Of a stretch of 64,000 nt of DNA, positions 50,218 through 59,206 are shown piece after piece. The stretch is taken from NCBI GenBank assembly GCA_904397895.1, contig CAJFOZ010000019.1, forward strand, positions 1-64,000, in the 5' to 3' direction. Numbering within the stretch: the stretch's first letter is position 1; each line of letters begins with the position of its first letter. The DNA is from an uncultured Clostridia bacterium (GTDB lineage: Bacteria; Bacillota; Clostridia; Oscillospirales; Acutalibacteraceae). Both the position numbers and the translations under genes were made by a program. The notes beneath the pieces were generated by a model, which worked only from the letters and a program-made list of their open reading frames with translations, was not told the DNA's origin and searched no databases.

Positions 50218-51753
50218 ATGTTTGCGAGATTGCCCAGCGTCGGGTTGTTTGGGATGCAGGCCTATATTGTGGAGGTGGAAGCCGATATTTCCAGCGGCTT
50301 GCCGGGGTTTGATGTGGTAGGGTTGCCGGATGCAGCGGTGAGGGAATCCAGGGAACGGGTGCGTTCGGCCCTGAAAAACTGTGGATTTGAGTTCCCAGTC
50401 AGCCGCATTACCGCCAATCTGGCCCCTGCCGATATCCGCAAGGAAGGCCCACTTTATGACCTTCCCCTGCTGCTGGCCATTTTGAAGGCCACCAAACAGC
50501 TTCAATTTGACGAGGCCGATTCTGTCTTTCTGGGTGAACTTTCGCTTACAGGGGAGGTCCGTCCCATCAACGGCGTCTTGCCCATGGTCATCGAGGCTCA
50601 AAAGGAAGGTTTTTCCTATGCCTTCGTCCCTGCCGATAATGCCGCCGAAGGTGCGGTGGTGGAAGGCATTCAGGTCTATCCAGTGGAACATATCAAGCAA
50701 TTGATCGCCCATCTCTCCGGGGAGAAGCTCATCCCGGCAGCGTCCCAGAAAGATGCGTCTCAAGAGGATGAATCCCCGCTTTTGGACTTTGCCGATGTCC
50801 GGGGACAGGAAGAGGCTAAAAGAGCCTTGGAGGTGGCCGCTGCCGGAGGGCACAATGTGCTGCTCATCGGGTCGCCGGGATCGGGTAAAAGCATGCTTGC
50901 CAAACGTCTACCCTCCATCCTGCCCGACATGACCTTTGAAGAAAAATTGGAAACCACCATGCTCCATTCCATCTCCGGCAACCTTCGCCCGGGATCTTCC
51001 CTTATTCAGACAAGGCCCTTCCGATCCCCGCACCATACCGTGTCGCCTGCCGCGTTGGCCGGAGGCGGGTCGGTGCCGCGGCCGGGGGAATTGTCCCTTT
51101 CCCACAACGGGGTCCTATTCCTGGATGAACTGCCGGAATTCAGCCGTCCCTCCCTGGAGGTCCTCCGCCAGCCCCTGGAGGACGGCAAGGTCACCATCTC
51201 CCGGGTAGGGGGGACCTTTAGTTATCCTTGTTCGGTTATGCTGGTGTGCGCTATGAACCCCTGTCCCTGTGGATATTACGGACATCCCACACGTCCTTGT
51301 ACTTGCAATAAGCGGTCGGCAAACGCCTATCTCTCCAAGATATCCGGGCCGCTTTTGGACCGTATTGACATCCATGTGGAAGTTCCGCCGGTCCAGTTTG
51401 ACGCTTTGTCGGACAAACGCCCATCAGAGAGTTCGGCTTCCATCAAGGAGAGGGTCAACCGGGCTAGGGACATCCAGCGGGAACGATATAAAGATATGGA
51501 TTTTAATTGCAACGCCCGCCTGACCCCATCCAGCATCCGGGAGGCTTGTCCCATGACGGACGGGGCGGAATCAATGCTGCGCCAGGCCTTTGATATTTTG
51601 GGATTGTCGGCCCGGGCCTATGACCGGGTGCTGAAGGTGTCCCGCACCATCGCCGATTTGGATGGGGCCCAGATCATCGACACCGCCCATGTAGCCGAAG
51701 CCATTCAGTACCGCAATTTGGATCGAAAATACTGGAGCCGGGATCAAAAATAG
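50218..51753 (+). CDS. yifB: YifB/ComM-family magnesium-chelatase-like AAA+ ATPase
   Basis: A 511-residue protein. An N-terminal Lon-like/ChlI-type domain (residues 1-170, AYIVEVEADISSGLPGFDVVGLPD) is followed by the AAA+ core with Walker A LLIGSPGSGKSMLAKRLP (about 219) and Walker B VLFLDELPEF (about 299). A CPCGYYGHP zinc-like loop with extra Cys and a C-terminal helical SARAYDRVLKVSRTIADL follow. ComM homologues drive branch migration during DNA uptake recombination. The ATG at 50218 has AAGGAGG 6 nt upstream; the longer frame crosses the promoters. Confidence 0.93.
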   Translation: MFARLPSVGLFGMQAYIVEVEADISSGLPGFDVVGLPDAAVRESRERVRSALKNCGFEFPVSRITANLAPADIRKEGPLYDLPLLLAILKATKQLQFDEADSVFLGELSLTGEVRPINGVLPMVIEAQKEGFSYAFVPADNAAEGAVVEGIQVYPVEHIKQLIAHLSGEKLIPAASQKDASQEDESPLLDFADVRGQEEAKRALEVAAAGGHNVLLIGSPGSGKSMLAKRLPSILPDMTFEEKLETTMLHSISGNLRPGSSLIQTRPFRSPHHTVSPAALAGGGSVPRPGELSLSHNGVLFLDELPEFSRPSLEVLRQPLEDGKVTISRVGGTFSYPCSVMLVCAMNPCPCGYYGHPTRPCTCNKRSANAYLSKISGPLLDRIDIHVEVPPVQFDALSDKRPSESSASIKERVNRARDIQRERYKDMDFNCNARLTPSSIREACPMTDGAESMLRQAFDILGLSARAYDRVLKVSRTIADLDGAQIIDTAHVAEAIQYRNLDRKYWSRDQK

Positions 51754-52020
51754 GATCTTATAATACTGTTTGTATTATATCTATTGTAATATACTGATAT
51801 TGGCGCAAAATGTCGACTGGTTTTCAAAGGTATCTGTGAACTTTGGAAAAAGGAAAAGAAATAGATTGCAATGGGAGAGAGATGCTTCAAAAAGTTTGGA
51901 TAAGCGGGATAAACGGGAAACAATAATTAACGATTTTATTTTCTTGGTTTGGTGGAAATAAAAGAAAATTATATGGACAAATGTTAAGTTTCAATCGCTA
52001 TAGGGAAAGGACGAAAAAGA

Positions 52021-53040
52021 ATGACAAAAATTCGTGTAGTGTGGACAGGCGGCACCATCGGCAGCAGCCGCAAGGACGGCGTAGCCGACGTGGACCAAAG
52101 CCGTCCCAGCCAGATTTTGGAACAGTATGGACAAGCTTGGGGCGGGAATGTTTTGTTTGAAGACCGGCGGCCAGTCAATCTCCTCAGTGAAAATCTGCAT
52201 TGTTCGGATTGGAAAGCCATTTGGAGTGCGGTAGTGGAAGGCGGATTCGACGGCATAGACGGCGTCCTTGTGGCTCACGGAACCGATACCCTCCACTATA
52301 CCGCCGCCGCCCTTAGCTTTGGATTGTCGGGAGTGCCCGTGCCGGTCATCCTGGTGGGATCCAATCTCCCCATCGACGAGGAAGGCAGCAATGGCATCGC
52401 CAATTTTACCGCCGCTGTGCAGTACATTCAACAGGCTCCCATGCCGGGCGTCTTTTCCGCCTACCAGAATCCAGGGGAGAAGGAGGTCCAAATCCATTTG
52501 GGCAGTCGATTGATGCCCTGCCAGCCCTTTGTGCATCGGTTTGGCAGTGCGGTTATGCCCTTTGGCGTTATGAAGGACGGTCAATTCTGTCCCACTCAGG
52601 AGGGAAGGGACATCTTGGATTGCTGGCAGCAGGATCCATCGGCTGGATTAAGGTTTTCCCAGGTGGAATTTTCACCCCAGGTGCTCTACATCCAGCCTTA
52701 TCCGGGGATCGACTATGGCCGCTACGATTTAAAGAATGTCAAAGCGGTGGTGCATGGGCTTTATCATGCGGGGACAGCATCGGTGAGGAAACCGTCAAAC
52801 TTGGCTGGATGGGTGGAGCAGTGCGGCAAATTGGGGATTCCCGTCTACCTGGCGCCTATAGAGGGCGGTGAAGAGATGTATCGCTCCTCTCGGGAACTTC
52901 TGGATGCAGGAGCAATCCCCCTTCCAGGAATGACGGCACACAGTGCAGTAGTCAAAGTGATGATGGCTTGTGGAATGTTTGAGAGGCAGGACTGGGACAA
53001 CTTCCTCATGCAACCCTTGGCAGGAGAATTCCTCAAATAA
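52021..53040 (+). CDS. L-asparaginase family protein
   Basis: A 339-residue asparaginase/glutaminase-fold amidohydrolase. The first catalytic Thr is in WTGGTIGS (about residues 8-15) and the second triad in VLVAHGTDTLHY (Thr-Asp, about 88-89). VILVGSNLP and a late AHSAVVKVMMA are typical. There is no signal peptide, so it is a cytoplasmic type I enzyme, releasing ammonia from asparagine. GGGAAAGGA lies before the ATG. A 267-bp upstream gap has no supported gene. Asparagine specificity is inferred from the family. Confidence 0.88.
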   Translation: MTKIRVVWTGGTIGSSRKDGVADVDQSRPSQILEQYGQAWGGNVLFEDRRPVNLLSENLHCSDWKAIWSAVVEGGFDGIDGVLVAHGTDTLHYTAAALSFGLSGVPVPVILVGSNLPIDEEGSNGIANFTAAVQYIQQAPMPGVFSAYQNPGEKEVQIHLGSRLMPCQPFVHRFGSAVMPFGVMKDGQFCPTQEGRDILDCWQQDPSAGLRFSQVEFSPQVLYIQPYPGIDYGRYDLKNVKAVVHGLYHAGTASVRKPSNLAGWVEQCGKLGIPVYLAPIEGGEEMYRSSRELLDAGAIPLPGMTAHSAVVKVMMACGMFERQDWDNFLMQPLAGEFLK

Positions 53041-53063
53041 AATTACAGCAGGATAATAAAGAG

Positions 53064-53102
53064 AAAAAGCAGGAGAGAACATCTGGTTCTCTCCTGCTTT
53101 TT
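53064..53102. terminator. Bidirectional terminator
   Basis: AAAAAGCAGGAGAGAAC/GTTCTCTCCTGCTTTTT perfect stem between the converging asparaginase and DUF2975 genes. Confidence 0.94.
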
Positions 53103-53111
53103 CAGCTGTAT

Positions 53112-53618
53112 TTACGATTGAATGGGTGTCTGTACCATTTGTACTAGATACTGATAAATGGCGGAAAAAATGCGCACGCCGATGGCTCCTAGACAGGAAA
53201 CCACTGTAATGGCGGCCAGGATAAAAATAGCAACTGCCGATTGCATCAGATCGTCTACCGTGCAAATGGATAACACAGTCACGGCCAAATAGATGACGCT
53301 GATTATCCCCATACCGGCCGATGACCAGTTGAGACGGGAAACATTGCTCAAAGAAAAAAAGTCCTCTTTTTTTAGATTGCCAAAGACCTGTATGAGATGC
53401 CACAAGATAACAAGACATATGATTCCAGAAAGATAAATCATGCTGCCGATCAAAATAGGATCAATGGCCTCTCCCAAAGGGAAGCTGCGGAGAATAGATC
53501 GGAAGGTTTTAAAAAGATAGTAAGCGCCCCCTACCAAAAAGAGGACACAAAATGAAAACAATACTTTTAAACCGACAGCCGTCTTGGATGATAAACTATG
53601 CTCACCAATGATTTTCAT
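53112..53618 (-). CDS. DUF2975-type membrane protein
   Basis: A 168-residue protein with four membrane segments (about residues 15-37, 54-76, 99-119, 128-155) and the FGNLKKEDFFSLSNVSRLNW loop characteristic of DUF2975. In many Firmicutes this family is followed by a small XRE regulator; none is present here. The ATG at 53618 has AGGAGG 8 nt upstream. Function unknown. Confidence 0.83.
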   Translation of the reverse strand: MKIIGEHSLSSKTAVGLKVLFSFCVLFLVGGAYYLFKTFRSILRSFPLGEAIDPILIGSMIYLSGIICLVILWHLIQVFGNLKKEDFFSLSNVSRLNWSSAGMGIISVIYLAVTVLSICTVDDLMQSAVAIFILAAITVVSCLGAIGVRIFSAIYQYLVQMVQTPIQS

Positions 53619-53655
53619 TTCAAAAACCTCCTGTTCAGTCTTTGTGATTGCCATT

Positions 53656-53683
53656 AGTATACCACATATAAAATGAAAATCAA
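53656..53683 (-). promoter_or_regulatory. Promoter of the DUF2975 gene
   Basis: Minus-strand TTGATT (53678-53683), 16-bp spacer, TATACT (53656-53661) with TGG extension. Confidence 0.65.
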
Positions 53684-53716
53684 TAGTTATTTACTGATTA
53701 TCAATAAAAATATACA

Positions 53717-53761
53717 AAAAACCGGTGCGGTGTAAAATGCCATCTACACCGCACCGGTTTA
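53717..53761 (-). terminator. Terminator of the fucosidase gene
   Basis: AAACCGGTGCGGTGTA/TACACCGCACCGGTTT stem with T-rich tail, directly after the stop at 53769. Confidence 0.92.
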
Positions 53762-53768
53762 GGACATA

Positions 53769-56700
53769 TTATGGAGTAATGATAATAGAGGACTCTACTG
53801 AAACATTGGACCAGGCTCCATCCATACCGGCCACATAGAAGGAGAGGATGCGCAAACCTGCTGTTCCGACCGACATATGAATGGTGAAGATGCGGGAATC
53901 TCCTTGATCTTCCACATTTACCACTTCATATCCCATTGCGCGTCCCAGCTCGTTGCGGATCGATAATTTTGTGACGCTTTGATTGGTTATAATCCGAACG
54001 GCAAAAGGCTGATTGATGCTGGCACTAGGCTGATCTATAATAGCTTCATACGCCATAACAGGTTCTGTTTCCGGGAAGCTGACCTGAATTTGGAGGGGGA
54101 TAGGGTCCGACCATTGCCCGTTTTGCCAAACCAATACATGGAGGGTGCGTTGGCCGGCAGTGGCTACCGAGGTATGGATGGTCCAAATTTTTTGATCCCC
54201 TTGGATCATCGAATGGACCGAGGTGAGTCCCAAATACCGTCCGTTTTCATTGGTCAAAGCAATGCGGGAAATTTCAGGAGGGGTATATACTGTGACGACA
54301 ATATCCTCGTTGACAAGATAGTCGGATTTATCAGTGGTCGCCGAGGGAGCGCCAGCCGGGGCAATTTCCACAAAGCCTTCCACCTCGCTCCAAGTAAATC
54401 CGCCGTCAAGGGATGCTTTGATATAGTACTTCTGCGTTTCATCGGAGGTGTTGGCAGGGAAGGTAAGGATTGCCGTTTGTTGCTCACTGGTGCCCGAGGT
54501 AAAGCCACGGATTCCCTCTACCGGCTGACCGTTTTGGAAAGCTTGCAGCAGGACCGAATCATAAAGTCCTTTTCCCTGTACCAATAGAGAAGCTTCTCCA
54601 CCAGGGGAGGGGAGAGTGCCGCTTTGATTTTGGATGCTATCAATGGATTGATCCACTGCGCTGCCGGTAAACATAACCTCGCTTAACCCATAAAATCCAT
54701 CGCCGCCCCAAGTCCCTATGGCAGGGTCGGGATCGGCTGTGATTCGGACATATTGGGCAGTAACGCCTCCGAAATCCACCGGTTGGCCATTGGTAAGGTT
54801 GGTGGCCTTCATAGCCGATTCACCAGTCCCTTTGGCAAATTCAAAAGTATTGCCGTCGCCGCCTAGGGTCTGCCAATGCTGGCCGTCCTCCGAATAGGTG
54901 ATGGTGACCTTGCGAAGGCCACGGTTTAATGTGACGGTGGGATCAGGCTTGTTGGTTTCATACTGATTGTGGTTCCAGATATACATTTGTTCAAGAGAAA
55001 CCGGTTGTTCAAAAGTATATTGGATCCAGGCGTTGGCGCCGGGATTCTCACCTGAATGCCACATCCCATTGGCGTCAAAGGCATTGCTGTGGGTGGCGTC
55101 CACACTGCCGGGCTGGCTTAAGCCGGAACCGTCGGACGTCCGGGCGCCACTGCGGCTGTCGTCCCATTGGCTGGGGGAATATCCTGTGGCCGGGACCACA
55201 AAATGATCGCCGATGGTCACCACGGCCTGAGCCCGGAAATTTTTGCTGTTGCGCACATCCTCCGGAAGGTTCTGGAAGGTTCCGGTAAATACATAAGTTC
55301 CTTTCTGGGTATTATCGTAGGCTGGGGTACCGTTATCCCATTCCACCGCCAGCGGGATAGTGGTGGCGTCGCTCAGTTTAACCTCCATGGATTGGGGAAG
55401 ATTAAGCTGGTTCTTGGAAGCTCCCGTGGTTTGATAGCGCTGGAGAGTGTCGGGGGATTTTTGAATTTCCCGTATCTCAGGCATATCCTGGGGAGAGATC
55501 ATGACTTCTGAAAGGACCAGGGATTTTTGGGAATCGGGATTGTCCATCTGAATGCGGACGTAACGGGCCGGCGTATTTAGTGATGCCTTGATGCTGGGAT
55601 CCGGAACCTCGGTCACATGGATGGCTGTGACGTCCTCTTGATTGGCCAAGGTTTGGGGGGTATCATCATCGGCAAAGGGAATGTCGGAGGCGAAGATCCA
55701 GAAATCATCGAGGTTTTGTTTGGATTCATCCTCCCGGTTCCAAATGGTGATGTCGCCGATAGCTTTGCTTTCCCCTAAATCCACTTGCCACCAGGGATAG
55801 TTCTCATCGGTGGTACTGGATACTCGATCGTGACCAATATCGCCGTCCAGTATTCCGTCGGCTGCACGGTCCCCGTACCAACGGCCATAGACAGAGGATT
55901 GTGAAATGGGCTGTTTATAAGCCAGGTTAAGGGAAGTATCGTAATCCTTATACCAGCTGGAGGGGATTTCAGTGACGTCGGGGAGCTTCTCATAAGCCTC
56001 GCCGATTTCTGCCAGACGTTTTACCGCGTTGGCATCCAGTTTGCCCTCTGTATTGGGAGCGGCATTGAGGATAAAGGAGGCGTTTTTCTCGTTCTGGGAG
56101 TAGAGAAGATCCAACACCCAATCCACAGAATGAAGTTCTTTTGTGGGATAATGGGCTTTCCAGAACCACTCGCCCTGTAGGTTATGGCAGGCGGCGGCAG
56201 GAAGGTCATACCAGCTGGGGATGGTCTGTCCCGCGCCGTTTTCAAAAATGTTGAGATCGGTGTGGGTATCGTTGGTCTCACAGCTGATGTTGAGGATGAT
56301 GCAGTTGGGTTGCAGTCTATGTACCAGCGACTCCACCTCTTCGTAGGGGAGTTCTTGGTAGGTTGGGCCGCCCCAATCGGTGTTCCAGCCGTCGAGAATG
56401 AGGAAGGGGATGTCACCGTAATTGGTCATCAACTCTTCGATTTGATCCAAAATATACTGTTTTGCCTCTTGGTAATCCGGCTTGCTGGAGAGATCCCCGG
56501 GATTGCGGACACCCAAATTCAGATCCAAAATCGAGAAATAAAGCCCGGCACTGATGCCGCGGCTGCGGAAGGCGTCCAGGTATTCCTGTACCACATCCAC
56601 ATCTGGGACGCTGCTGTTTTCCACGTCATGGGTGCTGACTTCACTGGGCCATATATCGAACCCGTCATGGTGTTTGGTGGTCAGGCAGGCCCATTCCATG

Positions 56701-58022
56701 CCGGCGGACACCGCTGCATCAGCCCATTGTTCCGGATCCAGATCGGTGGGGTTGAAGTATTTCTCATCGGCGAAAGCAGGACCCCAGTCGTCGGTGGAAT
56801 AATCAAATTCCTCCACCGTTCCATTGTGTGTGTAGGTGGACATGGAATAGTGCATGAACATACCGAACCGTTGGTTGACAAAATCCTGATAAAGTTCCAT
56901 CCTGTCCTTGGGGACCTGCCGCAGCTGCGCCAATGCGGTGGTCAAATCCATCAAAGCGTCGTGGACAAGGATGCTGTTCTGCGTGTTATCAACATCCACA
57001 AGAGCAGCCTCTTCCGCCTTTGATAGGGCGTCCGCAATAGAGGCGGCAGACTGTTCCCAGCTTTCCGCTGTATAGTCCTCCTCCTGGAGGGAGCGGGCTT
57101 CTTCTATTTTAATAGACAGGGAAGAAAAATCACCGGATGGGACGCCGGTATTTCCCATGGCCTGGGTTAGCACCGCGTTGTGAGCCTCCAAGATCTCCTG
57201 GCTGCTGGATGGATCATCGACAACCGACTGTGCCGACTCGATGGCCGATTGAAGTTCCTCCCAACGGTTGGGGGAATAGTCAAACGACGCCTCTTCTTCC
57301 GCCTCTTGGATGGTGTCCTGGAGATCTAAGCGGGCGGCCTCCAAACTGCTCATAGGCCCGGTCACGATGATCTCACTAAGGCCGTAACAGCCGTCGCCAC
57401 CCCAGGTTCCGATGGCCGGGTCAGGGTCGGCCGTGATGCGGATATAGCGGGCGGTTACATTTAAATCGATAACATCGCTCTTTTTTTCCTGGGGACTGCC
57501 GCTTGCCTTGTGCAGCTCGAAGGTATTGCCGTCGCCGCCAAGAGTCTCCCAGTTTTGACCATCCACAGAATAGGCAATGGTCACCTTGCGCATGCCGCGT
57601 TTTAAGGTCTCGGTCGGGTCATCGCGATTGGTTTCATATTGGTTGAGGTTCCAAATGTGCAGACGGGTAAGCGGTTGGACGCTGCCAGTATCCACCTGCA
57701 CCCAGGCTTCGGATCCGGGATTGAGGTCACTGTGCCACATATCGACGGCGTCGTAGCTATTGGAATGGGTGGCGTTTAAATCCCCCTGCTTGGATAAACC
57801 CGAGCCATCCACCAAATGGGAAACATTGAGCCAGTCCACAGGGTAGGTGCTGCCTGCGGTGGCCGTCAAGGGGAGAATTTTTTCCCGCAGTTCTTGCTGA
57901 ACGGTAGAGACAGAGGGGGGAGAGGTTTCCGATGGTGTGTCCCAAACGGCTAAAGATGTGCCGGGCGCCACCATACATAGGCTGAGCAATAGTGCAAAAG
58001 AACGTTTTAACATGGAATTCAT
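53769..58022 (-). CDS. Secreted modular GH29 alpha-L-fucosidase-like protein
   Basis: A 1417-residue extracellular enzyme. Order: signal peptide (1-25); discoidin-like domain A (about 45-225); two FIVAR helical repeats (about 228-365); GH29 barrel (about 365-690) with FGMFMHYSM, TTKHHDGFDIWPS and the putative nucleophile Asp in ILDGWNTDWGG near 541. Next are an F5/8-type C domain (about 697-840), an Ig-like bacterial domain (about 876-942), discoidin-like domain B (about 944-1120, a close copy of A), and two C-terminal beta repeats (about 1228-1320 and 1321-1417). GH29 enzymes release terminal fucose from host or plant glycans. No cell-wall sorting signal or SLH domain is seen. Substrate linkage is unknown. 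Confidence 0.88.
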   Translation of the reverse strand: MNSMLKRSFALLLSLCMVAPGTSLAVWDTPSETSPPSVSTVQQELREKILPLTATAGSTYPVDWLNVSHLVDGSGLSKQGDLNATHSNSYDAVDMWHSDLNPGSEAWVQVDTGSVQPLTRLHIWNLNQYETNRDDPTETLKRGMRKVTIAYSVDGQNWETLGGDGNTFELHKASGSPQEKKSDVIDLNVTARYIRITADPDPAIGTWGGDGCYGLSEIIVTGPMSSLEAARLDLQDTIQEAEEEASFDYSPNRWEELQSAIESAQSVVDDPSSSQEILEAHNAVLTQAMGNTGVPSGDFSSLSIKIEEARSLQEEDYTAESWEQSAASIADALSKAEEAALVDVDNTQNSILVHDALMDLTTALAQLRQVPKDRMELYQDFVNQRFGMFMHYSMSTYTHNGTVEEFDYSTDDWGPAFADEKYFNPTDLDPEQWADAAVSAGMEWACLTTKHHDGFDIWPSEVSTHDVENSSVPDVDVVQEYLDAFRSRGISAGLYFSILDLNLGVRNPGDLSSKPDYQEAKQYILDQIEELMTNYGDIPFLILDGWNTDWGGPTYQELPYEEVESLVHRLQPNCIILNISCETNDTHTDLNIFENGAGQTIPSWYDLPAAACHNLQGEWFWKAHYPTKELHSVDWVLDLLYSQNEKNASFILNAAPNTEGKLDANAVKRLAEIGEAYEKLPDVTEIPSSWYKDYDTSLNLAYKQPISQSSVYGRWYGDRAADGILDGDIGHDRVSSTTDENYPWWQVDLGESKAIGDITIWNREDESKQNLDDFWIFASDIPFADDDTPQTLANQEDVTAIHVTEVPDPSIKASLNTPARYVRIQMDNPDSQKSLVLSEVMISPQDMPEIREIQKSPDTLQRYQTTGASKNQLNLPQSMEVKLSDATTIPLAVEWDNGTPAYDNTQKGTYVFTGTFQNLPEDVRNSKNFRAQAVVTIGDHFVVPATGYSPSQWDDSRSGARTSDGSGLSQPGSVDATHSNAFDANGMWHSGENPGANAWIQYTFEQPVSLEQMYIWNHNQYETNKPDPTVTLNRGLRKVTITYSEDGQHWQTLGGDGNTFEFAKGTGESAMKATNLTNGQPVDFGGVTAQYVRITADPDPAIGTWGGDGFYGLSEVMFTGSAVDQSIDSIQNQSGTLPSPGGEASLLVQGKGLYDSVLLQAFQNGQPVEGIRGFTSGTSEQQTAILTFPANTSDETQKYYIKASLDGGFTWSEVEGFVEIAPAGAPSATTDKSDYLVNEDIVVTVYTPPEISRIALTNENGRYLGLTSVHSMIQGDQKIWTIHTSVATAGQRTLHVLVWQNGQWSDPIPLQIQVSFPETEPVMAYEAIIDQPSASINQPFAVRIITNQSVTKLSIRNELGRAMGYEVVNVEDQGDSRIFTIHMSVGTAGLRILSFYVAGMDGAWSNVSVESSIIITP

Positions 58023-58073
58023 ACATCCACCACCTTATTTTGAAGATTTTGCCAAATGACCCAGTTAATATTT

Positions 58074-58101
58074 ATTATAGAACTAATTACTAAAAAATCA
58101 A
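58074..58101 (-). promoter_or_regulatory. Promoter of the fucosidase gene
   Basis: Minus-strand TTGATT (58096-58101), 16-bp spacer, TATAAT (58074-58079). Confidence 0.65.
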
Positions 58102-58275
58102 CAAAATAAGGAAAAATTAAATTTAAAATAATAAATTAATTTAAAAATTTCATAAATGTTACAAAAGGAAGGCGGATGGTAAAAGAACAAGAATTTTTTT
58201 TAGAACTTTTGACAAAGGAATACCTGCCCAGCCCATCACTTTTTTTACTGGCGAAAGAGAATAAGCCCAAAACAA

Positions 58276-58308
58276 CAAAAAACCGCAACCATTCGGTTGC
58301 GGTTTTAA
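58276..58308 (-). terminator. Terminator of the 5S-tRNA operon
   Basis: AAAACCGCAACC/GGTTGCGGTTTT stem right after the last tRNA on the minus strand, followed by T and A/T-rich sequence. Confidence 0.88.
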
Positions 58309-58310
58309 AA

Positions 58311-58386
58311 TGGAGCTGATAACCAGATTCGAACTGGTGACCTCATCCTTACCAAGGATGTGCTCTGCCTACTGAGCTATATCAGC
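58311..58386 (-). tRNA. tRNA-Thr (anticodon GGT)
   Basis: 76 nt with encoded CCA; acceptor GCTGATA/TATCAGC, anticodon loop TTGGTAA, T-arm AGTTCGAATCT. Reads ACC/ACU. Its GGU anticodon matches the ACC specifier of the thrS T-box. Confidence 0.97.
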
Positions 58387-58389
58387 ATA

Positions 58390-58466
58390 TGGCGACCCGG
58401 AACGGGCTCGAACCGTCGACCTCTAGCGTGACAGGCTAGCGTTCTAACCAGCTGAACTACCGGGCC
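58390..58466 (-). tRNA. tRNA-Asp (anticodon GTC)
   Basis: 77 nt with encoded CCA; acceptor GGCCCGG/CCGGGTC, anticodon loop CTGTCAC. Confidence 0.97.
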
Positions 58467-58469
58467 ATG

Positions 58470-58545
58470 TGGCAGGGGCAGAAGGACTTGAACCCTCGGC
58501 ACGCGGTTTTGGAGACCGCTGCTCTACCAACTGAGCTATACCCCT
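58470..58545 (-). tRNA. tRNA-Trp (anticodon CCA)
   Basis: 76 nt with encoded CCA end; acceptor AGGGGTA/TGCCCCT, anticodon loop CTCCAAA. Confidence 0.96.
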
Positions 58546-58561
58546 AAGTGAGCGAAGTAAT

Positions 58562-58638
<77 letters not shown>

Positions 58639-58675
58639 ATAGCCACAGATTGGAGATCGATCCCACCGAGGGAGG

Positions 58676-58711
58676 AGAAAAAATTGGCCGCCTTCCTAAA
58701 AAGACGGCCAA
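58676..58711 (-). terminator. Hairpin/terminator between tRNA-Asn and tRNA-Ile2
   Basis: TTGGCCGTCTT/AAGGCGGCCAA stem (minus sense) followed by TTTTTT. It may end part of the transcripts after 5S-tRNA-Asn, or act in processing. Confidence 0.75.
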
Positions 58712-58721
58712 CCCCATCTTT

Positions 58722-58797
58722 TGGCTCCTCAAGTTGGACTCGAACCAACGACCCTGCGGTTAACAGCCGCATGCTCTACCAACTGAGCTATTGAGGA
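58722..58797 (-). tRNA. tRNA-Asn (anticodon GTT)
   Basis: 76 nt with encoded CCA; acceptor TCCTCAA/TTGAGGA, anticodon loop CTGTTAA. Confidence 0.97.
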
Positions 58798-58803
58798 ATA
58801 TGA

Positions 58804-58921
<118 letters not shown>

Positions 58922-58934
58922 TCTTGCGCTCAAT

Positions 58935-58990
58935 CAACAGGAACAACTCCTGTTGTCAACAGATTACCATCACTTTTGACTAAATCTGTT
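58935..58990 (-). promoter_or_regulatory. Two leader hairpins before 5S rRNA
   Basis: CAACAGGA/TCCTGTTG (58935-58955) and AACAGATT/AATCTGTT (58958-58990) form successive stems. They are likely RNase processing or antitermination signals of the stable-RNA operon. Confidence 0.55.
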
Positions 58991-59014
58991 GGCCATTTCC
59001 TTGGCGCGATATTT

Positions 59015-59043
59015 ATTATAGCGGAACAAAGTCATTCTGTCAA
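59015..59043 (-). promoter_or_regulatory. Consensus promoter of the 5S-tRNA operon
   Basis: Minus-strand TTGACA (59038-59043), 17-bp spacer, TATAAT (59015-59020): perfect hexamers, about 100 bp before 5S. It shows the 5S-tRNA cluster is an independent unit. Confidence 0.9.
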
Positions 59044-59206
59044 CAATTTTTTTCACTTTTTTCAAATATATTTTTGCGCGCCTAGGAACCAGCTGAATTT
59101 TTCCATCCAAAACCATTTTATGGATTGGTGCAAGATGGGCTGATTCTCGGTATTTTTTCGCCAAAGCGGTGAAAAATAGAGATAAAAGAAACAGGAGGGA
59201 ATTCTC

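Noticed and set aside
51770..51961. 63-codon frame between yifB and the asparaginase gene
   Set aside because: No ribosome site, Lys/Arg-rich from A-rich DNA, no matching promoter.
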